Shown: positions 1 through 4,947, counted from the first letter of the stretch. The stretch: 6,520 nucleotides of DNA from Patescibacteria group bacterium (GCA_943356515.1 CALRFM010000062.1:1-6520); one strand, 5' to 3'. The notes: generated by a model not told the origin, from the letters alone. A program made the numbers and translations.

Positions 1-367
1 AAAAACATCGTTGTATACATTTATGATAGGATCATTAGTTCTTTCTTTTTTTACATTGGCACAAAGCCCTCTGCAGATGATTTTCATTGTTGGACTGGCA
101 GCATCATGTATGGGATTATCATCTCCGACTCTTAACGGTGCATATGCAGACTATATCTCTGAAACCCAGCTCTATGAAAAGGAAATCCAAGGAGTCATTG
201 ATATTTTCTACAATATAGGATGGATGATCGGACCTATGGTGGCAGGTATCTTGGCTCAGTTCTTGGGGAATTCACAGAGCTTTAGTATTTTGGGGATGTT
301 TTCGGTACTTACCTGTATCGTAATATTATTCAAGATGCCACGAAAGATTAAGCTGAAGATTGCATGA
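1..367 (+). CDS. MFS transporter, C-terminal fragment (5' end outside window)
   Basis: This is the last 121 residues of a polytopic membrane protein. The frame is open from base 2 to a TGA stop at 365-367, so the gene begins upstream of the window and the internal TTG/ATG codons are not starts. About four hydrophobic segments are visible, roughly from MIGSLVLSFF, LQMIFIVGLA, NIGWMIGPMVAGILAQFLG and FSILGMFSVLTCIVIL. They end in a short basic cytoplasmic tail (KMPRKIKLK). The GWMIGPMVAG segment with paired glycines and proline resembles TM11 of major facilitator superfamily drug/sugar efflux proteins, and four helices fits the end of a 12-TM protein. The substrate cannot be told. The next gene starts 49 bp downstream and appears to have its own promoter. 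The family call rests on helix pattern and general resemblance. Confidence 0.7.
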   Translation, partial: KTSLYTFMIGSLVLSFFTLAQSPLQMIFIVGLAASCMGLSSPTLNGAYADYISETQLYEKEIQGVIDIFYNIGWMIGPMVAGILAQFLGNSQSFSILGMFSVLTCIVILFKMPRKIKLKIA

Positions 368-381
368 GAAATGGTTGAGTA

Positions 382-410
382 TTGATTCCCTTCTCTTTTT
401 CTGTCATAGT
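382..410 (+). promoter_or_regulatory. Promoter for the 417-1184 gene, leaderless type
   Basis: TTGATT (382-387), a 17-base spacer and CATAGT (405-410) form a sigma70-like pair, with an extended -10 TGT at 402-404. The -10 ends six bases before the ATG at 417, where transcription would be expected to start, so the mRNA would have essentially no leader. No Shine-Dalgarno sequence lies before this ATG. Confidence 0.5.
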
Positions 411-416
411 AACTAT

Positions 417-1184
417 ATGGATTCTGAACATTACACCCCGTTGCCAGAAGATTTAAGGTTCCATCACAAAGATCGTCATATGTTCTTTCACGTCCCTGTT
501 ATGGTGTTTTTTTTCCTCATTACAGTGGCTGTAGCTTTTATCGGCGGATGGTATGTGTATTTCAAGCAGAAAAGCCCTTCTTCTCCCAGCAATACATTAC
601 CTTCATCAGAACCCACACCCACCCGCGCGATTGAAGACGGAGGAGTAGGACCAAATTGGACCCGACAATTAAATACTGAGTGCGGAACAACTTTTTTTGT
701 TCCACCTGCACAGGAACCTTATTTAATACCACGTGACCCTAACACGCTTCCTACTGCAACCGATGACGAAGGTAAATTTTGGATTTATGAAGACAATCAA
801 AGTAACTTATTTATGTTCAATCACTTAGCTCGTGTGATATTCAAAAATCCAGAAATTCCGGGAAGTGGATATGTTTCGGCAGCAGTTGAAGTGATGTGTG
901 CAGAAAATACAGAAAGGTACAGTACCGAATCTTTATTCGTTAAAATCCAAAACGATTTGCTGCAAAACTTTTCAGTCATATCACTTGCTTCTAGTGGGGA
1001 AGCAAGTTTGTGGAATAGAGAAGTAAAAACTGCTGTTTTTAAAGGGGGAACATTTAGTAACGACACATACTACTTATTTGCGACAAATTCCCATATCTAC
1101 CTTATCCGTAGTACCGGAGAAACAAGTAACCCGAGCGTGCAACAAGTACGAGATAGTATCTTGTTGAATTTGGGGTTTGAATAG
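417..1184 (+). CDS. Single-pass membrane protein with an unrecognised extracellular domain
   Basis: A 255-residue protein that I cannot assign to a family. Residues 1-22 form a short, histidine-rich cytoplasmic tail (His5, 16, 17, 21). About 23-49 is a strongly hydrophobic membrane helix followed by YFKQK. About 50-70 is a Ser/Pro/Thr linker (SSEPTPTR), and 75-255 is a soluble, presumably extracellular, alpha/beta-looking domain. The only two cysteines, Cys88 and Cys160, lie in that domain and could form a disulfide. The ATG at 417 is preferred over an in-frame TTG at 360 because 360 overlaps the MFS gene and the ATG sits six bases after a good -10 element. The 3' end stops 2 bp from the end of the convergent toxin gene. 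The topology is well supported. The function is unknown. Confidence 0.75.
   Translation: MDSEHYTPLPEDLRFHHKDRHMFFHVPVMVFFFLITVAVAFIGGWYVYFKQKSPSSPSNTLPSSEPTPTRAIEDGGVGPNWTRQLNTECGTTFFVPPAQEPYLIPRDPNTLPTATDDEGKFWIYEDNQSNLFMFNHLARVIFKNPEIPGSGYVSAAVEVMCAENTERYSTESLFVKIQNDLLQNFSVISLASSGEASLWNREVKTAVFKGGTFSNDTYYLFATNSHIYLIRSTGETSNPSVQQVRDSILLNLGFE
983..1007. repeat. Intragenic 9-bp perfect inverted repeat
   Basis: ACTTGCTTC at 983-991 and GAAGCAAGT at 999-1007 are exact reverse complements around a 7-base loop, inside the ectodomain-coding part of the 417-1184 gene. No T-run follows on either strand, so it is not a standard terminator. A 9-bp hairpin with a short loop is only mildly unexpected in 6.5 kb, so function is unproven. 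Confidence 0.45.
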
Positions 1185-1186
1185 GG

Positions 1187-1456
1187 TTATTTCTTATACA
1201 CCTCATCGTGTGTACCAAAAAGAAAGAAGCGGAATGTCACACCATCGTAATATAACATCCGATGATTTCTATCTATTGATATACTCCATGAATCTTTGAG
1301 GTCGCCAGTGAGTTTATGGGTTCGTAATGAAGGATGTTGAGGGTTTTGTTGAAAAAGAGATAATTGCTTTTTGATCTTTTTGTAAAGGGGTAGGTTACTT
1401 GAACGAACTTTTTTGATAGATTTTATTACGCCAGAATCTAGCTCGATTTCCTTCAT
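1187..1456 (-). CDS. RelE/YafQ-like type II toxin, putative mRNA interferase
   Basis: An 89-residue basic protein of the RelE/ParE superfamily, whose RelE and YafQ members cut mRNA in the ribosome. Visible features are a lysine-rich N-terminal helical region (residues 10-35), the HPSLRTHKLTGDLKDSWSI segment (41-59), the core strand with Arg63, His65 and Arg66 leading into LYY (68-70), and a C-terminal FLFGTHDEVY block (78-87). The H-K-L-x-G, DRNHR and GTHDEVY landmarks are those of RelE/StbE-type toxins. His47, His65 and His83 are candidate catalytic or RNA-contacting residues by analogy with YafQ. The start ATG (1454-1456) overlaps the antitoxin TGA, implying translational coupling. The 3' end lies 2 bp from the stop of the convergent membrane-protein gene. 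Activity is inferred from the family; no broken motif is seen. Confidence 0.85.
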   Translation of the reverse strand: MKEIELDSGVIKSIKKVRSSNLPLYKKIKKQLSLFQQNPQHPSLRTHKLTGDLKDSWSISIDRNHRMLYYDGVTFRFFLFGTHDEVYKK

Positions 1457-1710
1457 ATTGCATCAATAAAATCTCCGATGTTCCCAGTAACTTTTGTTGT
1501 TCTAGATGAAGATCCTATTGCTTTTCTATACGCTTTTATTGTTTTATTTGAAGCGGTAAAAGTGGGGAAGTCTCGTTGATCAATATCTTTCATAATGAGA
1601 TATTTCATATAACTTGCCATAGGAACGCCGAAGCTTTTTGCACGAGTGGCCAAATAGCCTTTGAGCTCATTTGGTAAATTAAGCTTGATTTGAGAATATT
1701 CTACTTCCAT
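1453..1710 (-). CDS. Ribbon-helix-helix antitoxin
   Basis: An 85-residue protein directly upstream of the toxin gene. Residues about 8-13 (IKLNLP) make the DNA-contacting strand, about 15-27 the first helix, and about 31-43 (MASYMKYLIMKDI) the second helix of an RHH dimer of the CopG/Arc type. The remaining roughly 40 residues form a polar tail, the usual toxin-binding part. The protein should neutralise the toxin and repress its own promoter. It ends in TGA within an ATGA overlap with the toxin start. The ATG at 1710 is preceded by an excellent extended -10/-35 promoter and by short AGTAC-type repeats suited to an RHH operator. The exact antitoxin subfamily is not recognised. Confidence 0.82.
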   Translation of the reverse strand: MEVEYSQIKLNLPNELKGYLATRAKSFGVPMASYMKYLIMKDIDQRDFPTFTASNKTIKAYRKAIGSSSRTTKVTGNIGDFIDAI

Positions 1711-1714
1711 ATAC

Positions 1715-1748
1715 AGTACATAATAGCATCGATATAAGTACTTTTCAA
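1715..1748 (-). promoter_or_regulatory. Toxin-antitoxin promoter with candidate RHH operator repeats
   Basis: Read on the minus strand, TTGAAA (1743-1748), a 17-base spacer and TATTAT (1720-1725) make a near-consensus promoter with an extended -10 TGC. The -10 ends nine bases before the antitoxin ATG, leaving a leader of only two or three bases. On the plus strand AGTAC occurs at 1715-1719 and 1737-1741, exactly 22 bp apart (two helical turns). The second copy lies in the 8-bp palindrome AAGTACTT (1736-1743), which overlaps the -35. These are plausible autorepression sites for an RHH dimer pair. The operator role is inference. Confidence 0.55.
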
Positions 1749-1807
1749 GGACTTGTATTACAATCGTATCAAGTTAAAATAATAATCTATTTGTTTTTTT
1801 CAAAATC

Positions 1808-1816
1808 TGGTACACT
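1808..1816 (+). promoter_or_regulatory. Extended -10 promoter of the surface-protein operon
   Basis: TGG TACACT (1808-1816) is an extended -10 element ending seven bases before the ATG at 1824. No convincing -35 is seen at 16-18 bp spacing, as expected for extended -10 promoters. It faces away from the toxin-antitoxin promoter in the same intergenic segment (1711-1823). The spacing predicts a leaderless mRNA, and no Shine-Dalgarno sequence precedes the ATG. Confidence 0.45.
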
Positions 1817-1823
1817 AATTTAT

Positions 1824-2519
1824 ATGGAATCACAAAACAATTCAAACCAACCATCCTACGGAACTATGAACTCTGCGCAAATGATCAATGAGAAGCCTAA
1901 AAACCACAATTATCGTATGATTTTGGTGACTGTCATTGTTATATTACTTGGCATCGGTGGGTATGTGATTGTGAGTAACCCGGTATTAAAAAATCAGGTG
2001 AAAGAAAAGCTTAATCTTATGGAAGCCGGAGAAGAGACCATCACAGATACAGAAGAACTATCGCTTTTTGCATCTGTTATAACCGACAGGAATAGCCCAT
2101 GGATGGAAGTAACATCAACGGGAGCTGCCAAAAAAGGACAACCAGTTCAAATTACCGTGCAAGCTTTTTCAGCAGGGAAAGAAATAGTTGGGTATGACAT
2201 GCTCTTGGGCATCGATATCGAGGTATTTACTGTGGTGAGCGTTACCTCAAAAGCTCCAGGATTTCAGATATTTGATTTTGATAAAGGAGCGTATCATTCA
2301 GTAACTGGCATTAAAGACTTGCAGACAACAGAAAAAACACAGTTCAACGATACCCAGCTCGTGGTCATAGAGCTCATGCCAAAGCGATCAGGAAAAAGTG
2401 TCGTAACTGTTCTTTCCAGTAAAGGTCAAGAGAAGTCACAATTTGTATATGAAGAAGGAGCTGAAGTACGTTCAGTCGTACCACAAATCGGTTCAGTTGA
2501 ATTGGAAATAGGAGAATAA
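1824..2519 (+). CDS. Membrane-anchored cohesin-like surface protein
   Basis: A 231-residue type II membrane protein. Residues 1-31 are a Gln/Asn-rich cytoplasmic tail, 32-51 a membrane helix (MILVTVIVILLGIGGYVIVS), about 52-90 an acidic stalk, and about 93-231 a beta-rich domain. That domain has the cohesin-like pattern of a strand with G-Q-P-V-Q-I-T-V, then I-x-G-Y-D-M-L-L-G-I-D, a VTS hinge, and a late FNDTQLVVIELMPKRSG strand-turn. In known cohesins this fold mediates protein-protein binding, classically to dockerins. No cysteines are present in the domain. The ATG at 1824 is chosen over an in-frame TTG at 1791 because the TTG falls upstream of the likely -10. The following cohesin gene begins 4 bp after the stop, so the two are co-transcribed. 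The cohesin assignment is by pattern and moderately sure. Confidence 0.7.
   Translation: MESQNNSNQPSYGTMNSAQMINEKPKNHNYRMILVTVIVILLGIGGYVIVSNPVLKNQVKEKLNLMEAGEETITDTEELSLFASVITDRNSPWMEVTSTGAAKKGQPVQITVQAFSAGKEIVGYDMLLGIDIEVFTVVSVTSKAPGFQIFDFDKGAYHSVTGIKDLQTTEKTQFNDTQLVVIELMPKRSGKSVVTVLSSKGQEKSQFVYEEGAEVRSVVPQIGSVELEIGE
2510..2515 (+). promoter_or_regulatory. Shine-Dalgarno site for the 2524 gene
   Basis: AGGAGA, eight bases before the ATG at 2524, lies inside the last codons of the preceding gene. It is the only strong ribosome binding site seen in the window, and it serves a gene in the middle of an operon. Confidence 0.7.
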
Positions 2520-2523
2520 TATT

Positions 2524-3162
2524 ATGGTAAAAACCGTATCTACGTATATCGCGAGTGCGTTCCTCTTCTTAATGCTCGCTTCCACCGTGGGGGCAGCCAC
2601 GCTTCATTTCAATCCCACCACGTCGGCGCCCGCAGTTGACGCAACCTTTTCTGTGGCTATCACTATAAACGCAGGCGCAGATCAGATAGCCGGAACCGAC
2701 ATATATATTAACTACGATAAAACCTTAGTTTCAGTTCAATCGGTAACAAGCGGTGACTATTTTCCACTTGTCGGTAATACGCCATCTGAAGGGCGCCTGT
2801 ACATCTCTGGCGTGGTAGCCAATCAGGGTGAATTCAAAACGGCAACAGGAACCGTTGCAACGGTCATTTTTAAAGCACTCAAAGCTGGTACTGCAGAGCT
2901 TGTATTTGACTGTGATTTAACCAAAACTGAAACTTCAAAAATAGTACAAAATGACATTAATGCTTCAAACATCATAAACTGTAGTGGGAATGGAAAGCAC
3001 ACGGCAACAATAGCTGGTGGAGGGTCAATAACCCCTCCCGCTGGAGTAGGAGGGGGAACTCTGCCAGCAAGCGGTGTGCTTGATAGTGCTATTACCTATT
3101 CTACGATCGGAGTAGTGTTACTCTTTGCAGGCATTGCCATCAAGCTTCTGTTGCATGTATAA
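2524..3162 (+). CDS. Secreted cohesin-domain protein with LPASG motif and C-terminal membrane helix
   Basis: A 212-residue exported protein. Residues 1-24 are a signal peptide with a hydrophobic core and a VGA cleavage site. Residues 25-165 form a cohesin domain, with ATLHFNP at the first strand, T-F-S-V-A-I-T-I-N, the diagnostic I-A-G-T-D-I-Y-I-N-Y-D, then VTSGDYFP, and a TGTVATVIFKALKAGTAEL strand pair. Cys130 and Cys153 may form a disulfide. A Gly/Pro linker (165-178) leads to LPASG (180-184) and a hydrophobic helix (190-211), an arrangement like a sortase signal but with only one Lys and a His in the tail. It could be cell-wall linked, or simply held by the helix. A strong Shine-Dalgarno site and a 4-bp gap tie it to the gene upstream. 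Cohesins bind other proteins; the partner here is unknown. Confidence 0.8.
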   Translation: MVKTVSTYIASAFLFLMLASTVGAATLHFNPTTSAPAVDATFSVAITINAGADQIAGTDIYINYDKTLVSVQSVTSGDYFPLVGNTPSEGRLYISGVVANQGEFKTATGTVATVIFKALKAGTAELVFDCDLTKTETSKIVQNDINASNIINCSGNGKHTATIAGGGSITPPAGVGGGTLPASGVLDSAITYSTIGVVLLFAGIAIKLLLHV

Positions 3163-3163
3163 T
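3134..3163 (+). promoter_or_regulatory. Internal promoter for the FN3 gene, overlapping the upstream stop codon
   Basis: TTGCCA (3134-3139), an 18-base spacer and TATAAT (3158-3163) form a strong sigma70-like promoter inside the end of the cohesin gene. The TAA stop (3160-3162) is part of the TATAAT. The -10 ends five bases before the ATG at 3169. The GGGG before the ATG is too close to serve as a ribosome binding site. Confidence 0.6.
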
Positions 3164-3168
3164 GGGGC

Positions 3169-4128
3169 ATGACTGTTCTATCCAAAATAATGCTTTCATT
3201 GGTGGTTATTTTTTTTGCCATCCCGCTCATTGTATTCGTAATTATGGTAATCCAGGGCTTTGTAGAAGGCGCAGGAGATAAAGATCCCCAAGATGTAGTA
3301 GCTACACGCGTATCTTCATCGGCAGCTACCATAGCGTGGGTTACAGCAAGTAAGGTATCTGCAACTGTTGAATATGGTACAACCCCTGGTTTACTGCAAA
3401 CCTATGCGCCAGAAGTTACTGCTACCAAAGAACATGAAATAGACCTTACCCTTCTATCACCAGCAACCACCTATTATTACCAGATTCGTATTGATGGAAA
3501 CAAATACGACAACAGCGGTGTGCCATGGACATTTACCACCAAAACAATAAGCGGAGAAGAAGTAGTTGCAGCCGTAAAAGGCGCCACCACTAAGCTCTCG
3601 GTGGCGCCGAGTGCAACCCCCACGCCAAAGCTTGGTACCAGTGACTGTGACGTAACAGAGTGTAGTGAAATCAAGGCAAATTTAGGGAAAGGATGCAGCG
3701 CATCAGATTATATCCAGTGTATTGCAACCGCGAGCGCATCTCCATCTAACCTATCTATCACTCCCACCCCAACATCGAGTTCTGTATATATAGCAAATAG
3801 CGCGTGCAAACTTAATTATCTGCAAGTTGGAAATGATTGTACTCAGTGGAGTTGGGATAGTTTTAATACCAAATCTCACAGTTGTCGCAGCGCATTTAAT
3901 CGGTATGTCGTGCAGTGTAGAGACAAGAGTTTCACTTCTACCAATGCAGAACATTTGGCTACATGGTACTTTAACGGAGCGCAAGGAGATATTGCTTCAA
4001 ACTCTGCTACTCTTACTAAAACTCCAAAAAGTGGTACTACCATTTTCTGCCAAGTTCGTGCCGAAGATTCTATCGGTGGAGATGGACATTCTACTGCATG
4101 GGTGCAAGAGAACTACACTTGTAAGTAA
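3169..4128 (+). CDS. Membrane-anchored FN3 protein with Cys-rich C-terminal half
   Basis: A 319-residue surface protein. Residues 7-32 are an N-terminal hydrophobic helix, likely an uncleaved signal anchor. About 42-125 is a fibronectin type III-like domain with RVSSSAATIAWVT, VSATVEYGTT, LTLLSPATTYYYQIRI and WTFTT, the usual FN3 strand landmarks. A linker with PSATPTPK (147-154) leads to a small Cys cluster (Cys160, 165, 176, 184), a second TPTP linker (198-205), and a Trp/Cys-rich C-terminal domain (Cys213, 224, 239, 250, 294, 318). The ten cysteines, all outside the FN3 domain, suggest disulfides in an oxidising exterior. FN3 domains usually serve adhesion or spacing. The last domain is not recognised. 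It lies 6 bp after the cohesin gene and shares its direction, but has its own promoter. Confidence 0.78.
   Translation: MTVLSKIMLSLVVIFFAIPLIVFVIMVIQGFVEGAGDKDPQDVVATRVSSSAATIAWVTASKVSATVEYGTTPGLLQTYAPEVTATKEHEIDLTLLSPATTYYYQIRIDGNKYDNSGVPWTFTTKTISGEEVVAAVKGATTKLSVAPSATPTPKLGTSDCDVTECSEIKANLGKGCSASDYIQCIATASASPSNLSITPTPTSSSVYIANSACKLNYLQVGNDCTQWSWDSFNTKSHSCRSAFNRYVVQCRDKSFTSTNAEHLATWYFNGAQGDIASNSATLTKTPKSGTTIFCQVRAEDSIGGDGHSTAWVQENYTCK
3580..3608. repeat. GC-rich 9-bp perfect inverted repeat in the FN3 gene linker
   Basis: GGCGCCACC (3580-3588) and GGTGGCGCC (3600-3608) pair perfectly around an 11-base loop, and each arm contains the palindrome GGCGCC. It falls in the region encoding the linker just after the FN3 domain (about residues 138-147), in otherwise moderate-GC DNA. 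No T-run follows, so it is not a standard terminator. A ribosome-pausing or mRNA-structural role is only a guess. Confidence 0.5.
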
Positions 4129-4129
4129 T

Positions 4130-4138
4130 TGGTATAAT
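4130..4138 (+). promoter_or_regulatory. Extended -10 promoter of the deformylase gene
   Basis: TGG TATAAT at 4130-4138 is a perfect extended -10 element ending six bases before the ATG at 4145. No Shine-Dalgarno sequence is present, so a leaderless transcript is expected. There is no clear -35, as is usual for extended -10 promoters. Confidence 0.6.
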
Positions 4139-4144
4139 ACTCCT

Positions 4145-4678
4145 ATGATTCGACCGATTGTCAAAGTCCCAAACAAGATACTCACTACGCAAGTAAAACC
4201 TGTCAAGCGATTTGATGCCAAACTTCATAAGCTTATTATCGATATGAAAGATACGTTACATGCTGCGCGTGACCCAGAAGGTGTTGGGCTTGCTGCAACT
4301 CAAATAGGCGTTCCCGTGAGTGTATTTATTATGCGACCCACCAAGTCGGCATTATATACCGTATGTATTAATCCACACATACTTTCATCTGAAGGAACGG
4401 CTGAGATCAAAAAAAAGAAGGAGCCACGTCTGGAAGGATGCTTATCTATCGACAATATATGGTCGCCCGTAGTTCGCACGAACAAAGTTGAGCTTGCGTA
4501 TCAAGATGAAAAAGGAGCGCAGCATCGTAACATTTTTACCAGATTCCCCGCGGTCATAGTACAACATGAAGTAGATCATTTAAACGGGGTACTGTTTACC
4601 CAGCGATCATTAGAGCAGGGGAGACCGTTGTATCAGGAATTTGATGGAGAGCTAAAAAAGGTGGATTTACCAGGGTAA
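4145..4678 (+). CDS. def: Peptide deformylase
   Basis: A 177-residue metalloenzyme that removes the formyl group from the N-terminal methionine of new proteins in the cytoplasm. All three family motifs are intact: GVGLAATQIG (46-55), EGCLS (97-101) and QHEVDHLNG (140-148). Metal ligands are Cys99, His141 and His145, and Glu142 is the catalytic base. The length is normal for the family. The frame stays open far upstream (to about 3827), but that part overlaps the FN3 gene in another frame and has no deformylase homology. The ATG at 4145 starts at the typical IVKVPNKIL-like N-terminus and sits six bases after TATAAT. The 3' end overlaps bL28 on the other strand by 83 bp. Confidence 0.97.
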   Translation: MIRPIVKVPNKILTTQVKPVKRFDAKLHKLIIDMKDTLHAARDPEGVGLAATQIGVPVSVFIMRPTKSALYTVCINPHILSSEGTAEIKKKKEPRLEGCLSIDNIWSPVVRTNKVELAYQDEKGAQHRNIFTRFPAVIVQHEVDHLNGVLFTQRSLEQGRPLYQEFDGELKKVDLPG

Positions 4679-4910
4679 TAAAAGGCTTCTTCCCATCTTT
4701 CATATCTTTCTTTATCCGTTTCAAGCATTTCATGCACAGTTTTACCCGCTTTTCTTTTCCATCAAGCATTATTCTTACTGGTTGAAGGTTAGGGTGAAAT
4801 AGTCTGGCTGTTTTTGGAGCACGTTTTTTCCACCTTCCCCCCGCAACACCTCTGTGGTGAGTATGAGACCTGCCGAACATGACGCCTTTTTCACAATGAA
4901 AACATTTCAT
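4596..4910 (-). CDS. rpmB: Ribosomal protein bL28 with C-terminal extension
   Basis: A 104-residue protein of the 50S subunit. The bL28 core covers about residues 1-70, with the N-terminal KCFHCEKGVMFGRSHTHHRG signature, a basic GGRWKKRAPKTARLFHPNLQPV stretch, and a second KLCMKCLKRIKK block. Cys3/Cys6 and Cys59/Cys62 form the two CxxC halves of a zinc-binding site, as in zinc-type bL28 proteins. Most bL28 proteins are about 60-80 residues. The extra tail here (about 72-104) is less basic and is encoded by DNA antisense to the end of deformylase (83 bp shared). No earlier stop exists in the frame, so the tail is predicted to be translated. AAGAGA six bases before the ATG is a weak Shine-Dalgarno candidate. 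Confidence 0.93.
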   Translation of the reverse strand: MKCFHCEKGVMFGRSHTHHRGVAGGRWKKRAPKTARLFHPNLQPVRIMLDGKEKRVKLCMKCLKRIKKDMKDGKKPFITLVNPPFLALHQIPDTTVSPALMIAG

Positions 4911-4919
4911 ACTATATCT

Positions 4920-4940
4920 CTTATCATTTGTAATGAGAAG
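4920..4940 (-). promoter_or_regulatory. Imperfect hairpin in the bL28 mRNA leader
   Basis: On the minus strand CTTCTCAT, loop TACAA, ATGATAAG forms an 8-bp stem with one mismatch. The 3' arm runs into the weak Shine-Dalgarno AAGAGA that precedes the bL28 ATG, so folding could mask it. The stem is AT-rich and weak. A regulatory role is inference. Confidence 0.3.
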
Positions 4941-4941
4941 A

Positions 4942-4947
4942 ATTATA
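4942..4947 (-). promoter_or_regulatory. Candidate -10 element for bL28
   Basis: TATAAT on the minus strand, 31 bases before the bL28 ATG, with a poor -35 (TTACGA) 17 bases further up. It would give a leader of about 25 bases containing the hairpin and weak ribosome binding site. This differs from the leaderless arrangement at most other genes here. Confidence 0.4.

Noticed and set aside
360..416. TTG start extending the orphan membrane protein
   Set aside because: It overlaps the MFS stop and would place the likely promoter inside the coding region. The ATG at 417 gives a sensible short cytoplasmic tail.
684..703. GGAACAA/TTGTTCC 7-bp inverted repeat around a T-rich loop, considered as a terminator
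   Set aside because: The T-run is inside the stem-loop rather than after it, and the element is within coding sequence. A 7-bp stem is expected by chance.
821..1066. 81-codon minus-strand open frame within the orphan membrane-protein gene
   Set aside because: No recognisable domain, ribosome binding site or promoter; treated as a shadow frame.
1791..1823. TTG start extending the first cohesin-like protein
   Set aside because: The extended -10 (1808-1816) lies downstream of this TTG, so it would not be on the main transcript.
3019..3055. Mutually exclusive GC hairpins (GGAGGG 3019-3024 or GGAGGGG 3049-3055 with CCCCTCC 3032-3038), resembling an attenuator
   Set aside because: They arise from Gly (GGN) and Pro (CCN) codons of the linker, there is no T-run, and the next gene has its own promoter further down.
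3827..4144. Open frame upstream of and continuous with deformylase, giving a longer protein
   Set aside because: It overlaps the FN3 gene in another frame, lacks deformylase homology, and a better start with TATAAT six bases upstream exists at 4145.
4911..4916. TATAGT directly before the bL28 ATG as a leaderless -10
   Set aside because: It abuts the ATG with no gap, so transcription would start inside the gene. The TATAAT at 4942-4947 is the better candidate.
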